A stretch of DNA of 64,000 bases from the NCBI GenBank assembly GCA_963797175.1, contig CAWCOL010000005.1:558001-622000 (forward strand), read 5' to 3'. A program made the position numbers and the translations under genes. Below the pieces are notes generated by a model. That model searched no databases. It was given only the letters and a program-made list of their open reading frames with translations, and was not told the origin of the DNA. Shown piece by piece: positions 45,217 through 52,001 of the stretch. Numbering within the stretch: the stretch's first letter is position 1; the number at the start of each line of letters is the position of its first letter. The DNA is from DATLLN01 sp963797175 (lineage in GTDB: Bacteria; Actinomycetota; Thermoleophilia; Gaiellales; JAICJC01).

Positions 45217-45892
45217 GCGTCTCCACCTCGGCCTCGGTCAGCGGCCGCCACCGGCCGAGCGCGAGGCCGCCCAGCTCGAGCCCGGCGTAGGCGCTGCGGT
45301 GGAGCGTGCGCACGGGGTGGCCGACCGCGTCGCACATGCGCCGCACCTGGCGGTTGCGCCCCTCGTGGATCGTCAGCTCGAGCTCTCCCGGGCCGATCCG
45401 GCGCACCTCGGCCGGTGCCGTCGGCCCGTCGTCCAGCTCGACGCCGCCGGCGAGCCGGGCGAGCGCCTCGTCCGATGGCGTGCCCTTGACCGTGACCCGG
45501 TAGGTCTTGGGGACGCCGTGCCTGGGGTGCATCAGCCGGTGGGCGAGCCCGCCGTCGTTGGTCAGGAGCAGGAGCCCGGTGGTGTCGCGATCGAGCCGCC
45601 CGACCGGGAAGACGCGCTCCGGAGCGTGCACCAGGTCGAGCACCGTCTGCCGTCCGTGCGTGTCGCTGGCGGTCGTGACGACGCCGGCCGGCTTGTGCAG
45701 CATCAGGTGGACGAGCGCCTCGACGGCCACCGGCCGGCCGTCCACCTCGACCCGGTCGCCCTCCTCGACGGCCGTGCCGAGCTCGGCCACGGCACCGTTC
45801 ACGGTCACGCGGCCGGCGCGGATCAACTCGTCGGCCGAGCGGCGGGCGGCGACGCCGGCGGAGGCGAGGTAGCGGTTAAGCCTGACCGGCAC
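45203..45892 (-). CDS. rluB: 23S rRNA pseudouridine synthase (RsuA/RluB family)
   Basis: A 229-residue protein: an S4 RNA-binding domain (RLNRYLASAGVAARRSADEL) followed by the catalytic domain with the conserved FPVGRLDRDTTGLLLLTNDG (catalytic Asp) and IHEGRNRQVRRMCDAVGHPV. It is co-transcribed after scpB (17-nt overlap), the conserved scpA-scpB-rluB order. Intact. Confidence 0.94.
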   Translation of the reverse strand: MPVRLNRYLASAGVAARRSADELIRAGRVTVNGAVAELGTAVEEGDRVEVDGRPVAVEALVHLMLHKPAGVVTTASDTHGRQTVLDLVHAPERVFPVGRLDRDTTGLLLLTNDGGLAHRLMHPRHGVPKTYRVTVKGTPSDEALARLAGGVELDDGPTAPAEVRRIGPGELELTIHEGRNRQVRRMCDAVGHPVRTLHRSAYAGLELGGLALGRWRPLTEAEVETLSRT

Positions 45893-46458
45893 GCTGGTCG
45901 GCGACCAGGTGCAGCCGGGCCCGGAGCGACTGGTGGTCGGCCTCGGTCAGCTCGAACTGGCTGAGCGGCGGCAGCGCCTCGTCGTCGTCCAGGCCGAACG
46001 TGCGGCGAAACACGGTGGTCGCCTTGTAGACGACGGGGTTGCCCGGCGTCTCGGCACGCCCGGCCTCCTCGATCAGGCCGCGCTCGAGCAGGTTCGCGAC
46101 GGCGGAGTCGGAGGCGACGCCGCGGATGCGGGCGATCTCGGGCCGGCTGACGGGCGCCAGGTAGGCGACCATGGCGAGCGTCTCCAGCGCCGCCTGGCGA
46201 GAGTCCGCGTGCCGGGGGCCGCTCGACCAGCCGGGCGCAGACGTCGGCGGTGGCCGCCGAGGCGCGGAAGCCGAACCCGCCGGCGGCCCGCTCGAGGATC
46301 ACGCCGGAGCGCTCCTCGCAGTAGCGGTCGAGCAGCGCGTCGAGCGCGCGCTCGACGCGCTCGGGCGGCGCCTCGGTCAACTCGGCGAGCTCCCGCACGG
46401 AGAGCGGCTCGGTCGAGATGAAGAGCAGCGCCTCGACGGCGCGCGTCAGCTCGCTCAC
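45876..46458 (-). CDS. scpB: Segregation and condensation protein B (one frameshift)
   Basis: Winged-helix kleisin-associated partner of SMC-ScpA. The N-terminal wing has VEALLFISTEPLSVRELAEL; the second has LETLAMVAYLAPVSRPEIA, IRGVASDSAVANLLERGLI and the C-terminal YKATTVFRRTFGL. One extra C in the CCCC near 46205 separates the two. Corrected length is about 193 residues. Its ATG overlaps the scpA stop (ATGA). Confidence 0.92.
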
Positions 46459-47201
46459 GCGATCGCCCGGTCGGCACCCGTCGCGGTGCCGGCGACGACG
46501 CGGATCGGCCCGAAGACCTCGGTCTGCTCGCCGCGCACCTCGCCGCGCTTGACCAGCTCCAGCACCGCCAGGAAGGCGGCGGCCTGGGACAGCCGGTCGA
46601 GGCCGCGCACCGCGTCCTCGAAGGCGAAGGCGCGGCGGTCGCGCAGGACGCGCGGAAGCGCTCCAGGAAGACGTCCACCGGCACCAGCGGCCGGCGCACC
46701 GACGAGACGTCGATCGGCGGCGGTGCGATCAGCAGCCGGTCGAGCGCCTCCGAGCAGCCGCCACGGGTCCTCGCTGAACTCCAGCACCAGCGGCTCCGGG
46801 CGCGGCGGCGCCAGCGGCGCGGGGCCGATGCGGAAGATACGCGGCTCGGACTCGATCCGGTCGCGCAGCCAGCGCGAGGCGCCCTGGAAGCGGCGGTACT
46901 CGATCAGCCGCGCGAACAGCTCGGCCTCGGCCTGCTCCGGCGTCAGCTCCTCCAGCTCGTCCTCGGACGGGAACAGCAGCCGCACCTTGATCTCGAGCAG
47001 CGCGGCCACCAGGACGAGGAACTCGCTGGCCGACTCCAGGTCGAGCTCGCCCCGCTCGTACGCGCGCTCCAGGTAGACGGCAATGATCTCGGCGATCGGC
47101 ACCTCGGCGAGCTCGACCTCCTCGCGCAGGATCAGCGCGAGCAGCAGGTCGAACGGCCCCTGGAAGACGTCCAGGTCCAGCTCGAGGTCAGCAACGATCA
47201 C
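46455..47201 (-). CDS. scpA: Segregation and condensation protein A (two frameshift sites)
   Basis: Kleisin subunit bridging SMC heads. N-terminal signature DVFQGPFDLLLALILREEVE followed by DLESASEFLVLVAALLEIK. The middle region (LDRLLIAPPPIDVSSVRRPL) and the C-terminal winged helix (RRAFAFEDAV, TEVFGPIRVV) are in shifted frames. One extra G near 46752 and an extra GC dinucleotide near 46655 explain this (three bases in total, so start and stop are in register). Corrected length is about 247 residues. The GTG start has TAGACT 7 nt upstream. Confidence 0.92.
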   Translation of the reverse strand: MIVADLELDLDVFQGPFDLLLALILREEVELAEVPIAEIIAVYLERAYERGELDLESASEFLVLVAALLEIKVRLLFPSEDELEELTPEQAEAELFARLIEYRRFQGASRWLRDRIESEPRIFRIGPAPLAPPRPEPLVLEFSEDPWRLLGGARPAADRTAADRRLVGAPAAGAGGRLPGALPRVLRDRRAFAFEDAVRGLDRLSQAAAFLAVLELVKRGEVRGEQTEVFGPIRVVAGTATGADRAIA

Positions 47202-47208
47202 CCACTGG

Positions 47209-47214
47209 AGTCTA
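47209..47214 (-). promoter_or_regulatory. -10 element of scpA-scpB-rluB (TAGACT, leaderless)
   Basis: TAGACT on the minus strand ends 7 nt before the scpA GTG, at the edge of the palindrome-rich stretch. Confidence 0.5.
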
Positions 47215-47241
47215 CGCCTGCGTTCAGACGGAGCGGCGGTC

Positions 47242-47280
47242 CGGGGCCCGGCACGGGGTCTGGCACCGTGCCGGGCCCCG
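47242..47280. repeat. perfect 15-bp inverted repeat (hairpin), repeat copy 1
   Basis: Arms at 47242-47256 and 47266-47280 are perfect reverse complements with a 9-nt loop, giving a very stable GC-rich stem. The core GGCACGGGGTCTGGCACC and the flank atcacag-cgatcc recur in copy 2 about 130 bp away. It lies between the end of the lytic transglycosylase gene and the scpA promoter, so it could act as a terminator or as a REP-like element. Confidence 0.7.
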
Positions 47281-47379
47281 ATCACAGCCGATCCGGCACT
47301 CCGTGACGCTCCATGGTGGAAGCCGTGACGGACCCGGCGGGCGAGATTCCGCCCAACCATGGGCCTCGAGAGGGTGTCC

Positions 47380-47409
47380 GGCACGGGGTCTGGCACCGTG
47401 CCAGACCCC
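47380..47409. repeat. palindromic repeat copy 2
   Basis: Shares the 20-bp core GCACGGGGTCTGGCACCGTG and the following atcacag-cgatcc with copy 1. Here ggggtctggcac (47385-47396) and gtgccagacccc (47398-47409) form perfect 12-bp arms around a single base. The two copies form an imperfect direct repeat of about 65 bp. Confidence 0.7.
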
Positions 47410-47490
47410 CATCACAGGCGATCCGCAGTTCCGTGACGAAGAGGCACCAAAGACCTGACCCAAACCGTCAGGAGCCCAACCTGCGAAACC

Positions 47491-47582
47491 GAGGGTCAGG
47501 CTCCGTGCCTGGCTCCGGTTCGACCACCACCCGAGCACCGACCCGGAACCGTGTCGGTGCCAGGAATCGGTGCCTGACCCTC
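47491..47582. repeat. long imperfect hairpin (REP/BIME-like)
   Basis: Gagggtcaggc (47491-47501) pairs perfectly with gcctgaccctc (47572-47582). Inside it, cctggc/gccagg and ccggtt/aaccgg (with mismatches) continue the stem over about 90 nt. The motif words (gtcaggc, gtgcc-gg) resemble those of the two upstream copies. Confidence 0.6.
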
Positions 47583-47632
47583 CAGGGTGGTCCACCGACG
47601 CCACGATCAGTGGCCCAACCTGCCGCCGCGAT

Positions 47633-48211
47633 TCACCCGTTCAGCTCTGTGCCGTACGCCTTGCGGTAGATGTCCTGCAGGTTGCGCACCGAGGTGACGT
47701 AGTCGCGCGTCTCGGCGAACGGGATCTGCACCGCCTGGCCCTTCGGCGTCTGGGCGATCCAGCGATCGACGTTGGCCTGCCCGGCGTTGTACGCCGCGAG
47801 GGCGAGATCGGCGCCGTTCGGGTGGCGGCCGTACTTGTCCAGCAGGTGGCGCAGGTACCAGCAGCCGTAGCGCACGTTCAGGTCAGGGTTCAGCAGATCC
47901 TTGTCGGGATCGAACTGCGTCCCGCCGGTGTGGACGGCGATGCCCTGGGCCGTGTCCGGCAGCAGCTGCATCAGCCCGATCGCCCCCGCGCCCGACCGCG
48001 CGTCCACGTCGAACCGCGACTCACGGTAGATGACCGCGGCGACCAGGTCGGGCGGCAGCCGGTACTTGTGCGCGTACCCCGTCACCTCGCCCTGGTAGTC
48101 GAGCGGATACCAGAGGCGCAGCCACCAGCCGGGCTGCACCTGGTGCACGACGGCGAACGAGAGGCCGATCAGCGCGGCGGCGACCGCGAGCGCGGCGGCG
48201 AGCCGCCTCAC
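47633..48211 (-). CDS. Membrane-anchored lytic transglycosylase (SLT domain)
   Basis: A 192-residue protein with an N-terminal membrane anchor (residues 3-22) and an Slt70-type catalytic domain. Catalytic Glu64 lies in VIYRESRFD, followed by GAIGLMQLLPDTA, DLNVRYGCWYLRHL and ALAAYNAGQANVDRWI. It cleaves peptidoglycan between MurNAc and GlcNAc at the outer membrane face. The GTG start overlaps the coaE stop (GTGA), an unusual partner for CoA synthesis. Intact. Confidence 0.92.
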   Translation of the reverse strand: MRRLAAALAVAAALIGLSFAVVHQVQPGWWLRLWYPLDYQGEVTGYAHKYRLPPDLVAAVIYRESRFDVDARSGAGAIGLMQLLPDTAQGIAVHTGGTQFDPDKDLLNPDLNVRYGCWYLRHLLDKYGRHPNGADLALAAYNAGQANVDRWIAQTPKGQAVQIPFAETRDYVTSVRNLQDIYRKAYGTELNG

Positions 48212-48781
48212 GGCTCCATCAGCCTCGCCGCCACCTCCGCCACCCACGCGTCCAGGTCGGCGAGGGTGCCGGTGTTCTCGTAGACGAGGTCGCTGCGCCG
48301 CGCCTTCTCGGCCTCCGGCAGCTGCGCCGCCATCCGCGCGGCCGCCTCGGGCCGCCGCCCGCGGCGAACGCTCTCGGGCGCTGTGATGGTGATGATCGCG
48401 TCGTAGCGGTCCTCGACGCCGGCCTCGAACAGCGTCGGGCGCCTCGTGCACGAGCAGCGCAGCACCCGCCGCCAGCTCGCCGTCGCGCCACCGCGCGAAC
48501 TCGGCCGAGACGAGCGGCAGCAGCAGGCCCTCGAGCGCGCGCCGCTCATCGTCGTCGGCGAATACCACGGCGGCCAGCGCGCGGCGATCGACCCCGCCGT
48601 CGGGCGCGGCGACACCCTCGCCGAAGCGCTCGACGACGGCGCGCACCACCTCCGGGCGCTCGTACAGCGCGCGGACGATCGTGTCGCTCGACATCGTCGA
48701 TGCGCCGTGGCGGCGGAATGCCTCCAGCGCCTCCGACTTGCCCGACCCGATGCCGCCGGTCAGCCCGACGACCCGGGCCAC
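48208..48781 (-). CDS. coaE: Dephospho-CoA kinase (one frameshift)
   Basis: Last step of CoA synthesis. P-loop VVGLTGGIGSGKSEALEAFR, the conserved DTIVRALYE and LLVHEAPTLFEAGVEDRYDA segment, and C-terminal VYENTGTLADLDAWV. One extra C in GCGCCCGAC near 48440 breaks the frame. Corrected length is about 190 residues. The GTG start shares its G with the rpsA TAG stop (TAGTG). The rpsA-coaE adjacency is usual in Actinomycetota. Confidence 0.93.
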
Positions 48782-50340
48782 TACTCCTCCGCGGCCGCCT
48801 CTGATGCCTCGGCCGGCTCGGCGTCGGCTGCGGGCTCCTCGGCTACCTCGGCCTCCGGCTCCGCAGCTGCCTCGGCCTCCGGCGCGGGCTCCTCGGCCGG
48901 CTCCGGCTCCGCGGCAGGCTCGGGCTCCGCAGCCGCTTCCGGCTCCGGCTCGGGCTCGGGCTCGGCAGCCTCGGGCTCAGCGGCCGCCTCAGGCTCGGGC
49001 TCCACAGCCGCTTCCGGCTCCGGCTCAGGCTCAGCAGCCTCGGGCTCGGCGGGCTCGTCGGACAGCTCCGGCGCAGCCTCGGCCGGCTCCTCGTCGGCAA
49101 CCGGCGCGGCCGCCGCCTCGGCGTCCGCCTGCGCGAACACCTCGTCGGAGAGACCGAGATCGGGCACCGGCTCCTCGGCGGGCGCACCGCCGGGGCCGTC
49201 GTCCAGCCGCAGCCGGCGGCCGGTCTCGCCCTCCTCCACGCGCTTGATCGAGAGGGAGAGGCGGCGCCGCTCGGGATCGATCTCGATCACCTTGACGGCA
49301 TACTCCTCGCCCTGCTGCACGATCTCGCGCGGGTTCTCGACGTGGTGCTCGGCCAGCTCGGAGATGTGGATCAGACCCTCGACGCCGGGCAGGATCTCGG
49401 CGAACGCGCCGAAGGTGACGACCTTCGTGATCCGGCCGATGACGACGTCGTCCTGGCTGCACTCGTCGATGACGCGCTGCCACGGGTCGGTCTGCGTCTG
49501 CTTGAGGCCGAGCGAGATCCGCTGCCGGTCGCGATCGACGTCCAGCACCTTGACGTTGACCTTCTGCCCGATCTCGAGCACCTCGGACGGATGGTTGACG
49601 TGGCTCCAGGAGAGCTCGCTGATGTGGATCAGGCCGTCGATGCCGTCCAGGTCGACGAAGGCGCCGAAGTCGACGATGTTCGAGATGACGCCCTCCACCT
49701 CGACGCCCGGCTGCAACCGGTCGAGGATCTGCTGCCGCTGCTCGCGGCGCTCCTCCTCGAGCACGGCGCGGCGCGACAGCACGACGTTGTTGCGGCTGCG
49801 GTTGAGCTCGATCACCTTGCAGCGCAGCGTCTGATCGCGGTACTCGTCGAGATCCTGGACGCGGCGGATGTCCACCAGCGACGCGGGCAGGAAGCCGCGG
49901 ACGCCGAGATCGATGATCAGACCGCCCTTGACGACCTCGATGACCGCACCCTCCACCGGCTCGCCGCTCTCCGCGGCCGCCTCGATGCGGCGCCAGGCCT
50001 TCTCGAACCGCGCGCGCTTCTTGCTCAGGATCAGACGCCCGTCGGCGTCCTCCTTCTGGAGCACGAGCGCGTCGATCGACTCGCCGACGGCGACCTCGTC
50101 GTCGGGGTTGACCGAGCGGCGGATCGTCAGCTCGGAGAGCGGGATCACGCCCTCGCTCTTGTAGCCGATGTCGACGAGGATCTCGTCCTTGTCCACCCGC
50201 ACCACGGTGCCGGTGACGACATCGCCCTCGTTGAAGTCGGCGAGCGTGCGGTCGTAATCGGGGACGAGCTTGCCGTCCACCTCGATCATCCAGTCGTCGT
50301 CGGCCAAGGCCTGCGTCTGGTTCTGCTGGTCGGTTGCCAC
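48781..50340 (-). CDS. rpsA: 30S ribosomal protein S1 with long Glu/Pro/Ala-rich tail
   Basis: A 519-residue S1. Four S1 RNA-binding domains occupy roughly residues 30-105, 115-190, 205-275 and 290-362, including VDFGAFVDLDGIDGLIHISE and VTFGAFAEILPGVEGLIHIS in domains 3 and 4. The last 120 or so residues are a low-complexity acidic tail of repeated EPEPEPEAA-type units. The tail is in the same open frame and ends cleanly at the coaE junction, so it is part of the protein. It recruits mRNAs and is probably less needed for leaderless transcripts. The GTG start has SD-like gaggac upstream. Confidence 0.95.
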   Translation of the reverse strand: MATDQQNQTQALADDDWMIEVDGKLVPDYDRTLADFNEGDVVTGTVVRVDKDEILVDIGYKSEGVIPLSELTIRRSVNPDDEVAVGESIDALVLQKEDADGRLILSKKRARFEKAWRRIEAAAESGEPVEGAVIEVVKGGLIIDLGVRGFLPASLVDIRRVQDLDEYRDQTLRCKVIELNRSRNNVVLSRRAVLEEERREQRQQILDRLQPGVEVEGVISNIVDFGAFVDLDGIDGLIHISELSWSHVNHPSEVLEIGQKVNVKVLDVDRDRQRISLGLKQTQTDPWQRVIDECSQDDVVIGRITKVVTFGAFAEILPGVEGLIHISELAEHHVENPREIVQQGEEYAVKVIEIDPERRRLSLSIKRVEEGETGRRLRLDDGPGGAPAEEPVPDLGLSDEVFAQADAEAAAAPVADEEPAEAAPELSDEPAEPEAAEPEPEPEAAVEPEPEAAAEPEAAEPEPEPEPEAAAEPEPAAEPEPAEEPAPEAEAAAEPEAEVAEEPAADAEPAEASEAAAEE

Positions 50341-50413
50341 CTGTCGGATCAGTCCTCTCGAAAAGAATGCGTGCCCACGCCGAACCCTCCCGGGGCCGGC
50401 CGAGCCGGGTCGC

Positions 50414-50419
50414 AGTATA
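50414..50419 (-). promoter_or_regulatory. -10 element of rpsA (TATACT)
   Basis: TATACT on the minus strand lies 73 nt before the rpsA start, giving a leader with an SD-like gaggac. No good -35 was identified. Confidence 0.5.
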
Positions 50420-50466
50420 CAGGCGGTGTTGGCAAGCCCCGGCGCTTGCCGGGAGAGCGCTCGGAT

Positions 50467-51570
50467 CTAGCTGAATGTCCCGTTCGGCGTGGCGATGACC
50501 GCATGGTCCGGGAGAAGCGTGCGGCGGCCGTAGGAGCCGAGGTCGACGCTGGCCGGCGCCGTCCCCGCGTTGACCGCGACCGCGCCCTGATCGAAGGTCC
50601 GCTCCCACACCCCGTCGTGCTCCGTCGGCGGCCCGACGGGCTGCCCCAGGTCGACGCGGAACATCGGGTCATTCACGCTGGTCGGGTCGTACGCCGAGAA
50701 GGGCTGGGCAGACGCCAGCAGGAAGGCCGCGTACCCGAACACGCGGCTGCTGCGGGGCGCCGTCGGGCCGCCGGCCATCCAGACGCCGACGTCACGGTCG
50801 ACCGCCACCGCCAGGTAGTCGAGCACCGTCGGCCAGTCGCCCGTCGCGGGCACCAGCACCGCGTCGGTGCTGCCGATCTGGCCCAGCACGGGCGGCGTCA
50901 GCGGGGCGATGTCGCCGACCAGCGAGAAGCCCTCGGTCTTCAGCGCCCCGCGCACGAGCGAGAGCGCGCGGGCGACGTCGGCAACCCGGTCGCCGTGCGT
51001 CTCCTCGTCGCCCGTGTCGGGATCGACGGCGGGCGCCGAGGGCTCGCTGTCGTTGTTCACCTGCACCACCGACCCGGCCCAGGGCGCCTCCATCAGGCTG
51101 CTCGACAGCGCGTCTTCCCAGGCGCCCTGGTAGTCCACGTTGCCGACGTCGAGCATCGCCGAGCTGCGCTCGCCGCCCGCCGACAGCGTCCCCGTGATCT
51201 CGTTGCCGGCGGCGTCGCGGAGGATCCACTCGGGGTGGTCGGTGCGGATCTGGTCGATCGGCAGCGGCGTGGTCGGGCAGCCGTCGCACGGCTCCCCGAA
51301 CTGGAGCTCCCGGTCCTGCCAGACGCGGATGTTCGGCGCCGCCGCGACCAGCCGGCGCGCGGTCGCGGCGTCGTTGGACGCGAGCACGACATCCGTCGCC
51401 CGTCGGGCCAGCGCGCAGACGTCCGTCACCGGCGTGCCCGCCGGCACCATCGTCAGCGACCCCGGCGGCGGGTTGACCCGGCCGCATCCCGCAGACGTGC
51501 TCCTCCCACCCGACCCGCCGCACCCCGCCGCCAGCATCGCGGCGAGCGCGACGGTCAGGAGCGCCCGCAT
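50467..51570 (-). CDS. Putative glycoside-hydrolase-like lipoprotein (GHL15-like)
   Basis: A 367-residue secreted lipoprotein: signal segment ALLTVALAAMLAAGCGG with lipobox LAAGC (Cys at about residue 17). The body resembles the hypothetical glycosyl hydrolase family 15 fold (a TIM-barrel): PNIRVWQDRELQF, PEWILRDAAGNEITG, MLDVGNVDYQGAWEDALSS, VVQVNNDSEPSAPAV and a C-terminal strand domain with GTAPASVDLG. The assignment rests on pattern memory, not a search. It overlaps the upstream zinc-ribbon gene by 16 nt. Confidence 0.65.
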   Translation of the reverse strand: MRALLTVALAAMLAAGCGGSGGRSTSAGCGRVNPPPGSLTMVPAGTPVTDVCALARRATDVVLASNDAATARRLVAAAPNIRVWQDRELQFGEPCDGCPTTPLPIDQIRTDHPEWILRDAAGNEITGTLSAGGERSSAMLDVGNVDYQGAWEDALSSSLMEAPWAGSVVQVNNDSEPSAPAVDPDTGDEETHGDRVADVARALSLVRGALKTEGFSLVGDIAPLTPPVLGQIGSTDAVLVPATGDWPTVLDYLAVAVDRDVGVWMAGGPTAPRSSRVFGYAAFLLASAQPFSAYDPTSVNDPMFRVDLGQPVGPPTEHDGVWERTFDQGAVAVNAGTAPASVDLGSYGRRTLLPDHAVIATPNGTFS

Positions 51571-52001
51571 CCCTCGCAGCTGGTCTCCGGCGCGCCGATC
51601 AGGCCGCCGTCGGGAGGCGTGATCACCGACACCGTCCGCACCTCGAGCGGCGATCCGCAGTGACGGCAGAAGCCGCCGCCGGGCGGATGGCCGATCAGCT
51701 CGAACCGCACGTCGGCGTCCAGCACGTTGCCGCTGGCAGTGAGCACGCCGCGGCCCTCGGCGACGCGGCCGAACTCGATCCGCACCTCGCCCGAGCGCTG
51801 GATGCCGCCGTGATCGACCATTCCGATCGCAAGCGTCATCGCCAGGTCGAGGTCGGTCGCATCGACCGCCGGCAGGTACAGCTCGGCGTGGATCGCCTCG
51901 TCGCGCTCGCCGGCGTCGATCCACAGGTACGCGCCGTCCTCGTCGCCGCGGCGCGCGGGCAGCGCATGGACGGTGCCGTCGATCTGGAGCCAGCCGGTCA
52001 C
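51555..52001 (-). CDS. Uncharacterised protein with C-terminal zinc ribbon
   Basis: A 148-residue protein not recognised as a named family. Beta-rich N-terminal region (LQIDGTVHALPARRGDEDG...), a central DLDLAMTLAIGMVDHGG, and a C-terminal four-cysteine site FCRHCGSPLEV...SCEGCGRS. It begins with GTG overlapping the polA stop (GTGA) and overlaps the lipoprotein gene, so it is co-translated with both. The zinc ribbon suggests nucleic-acid or protein binding, but no function can be assigned. Confidence 0.7.
   Translation of the reverse strand: MTGWLQIDGTVHALPARRGDEDGAYLWIDAGERDEAIHAELYLPAVDATDLDLAMTLAIGMVDHGGIQRSGEVRIEFGRVAEGRGVLTASGNVLDADVRFELIGHPPGGGFCRHCGSPLEVRTVSVITPPDGGLIGAPETSCEGCGRS

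Larger units (their letters stand above)
47202..47632. other. 431-nt stretch without a gene
   Basis: The longest gene-free interval in the window, between scpA (starts at 47201, minus) and the lytic transglycosylase (ends at 47633, minus). It holds the scpA -10 element and the three palindromic units listed separately. Open frames across it do not resemble proteins and are made of the repeats. Confidence 0.75.

Noticed and set aside
47224..47604. A 126-codon minus-strand open frame across the palindromic region
   Set aside because: It consists of the repeat units and their flanks, has no RBS or -10 spacing, and shows no protein-like pattern.
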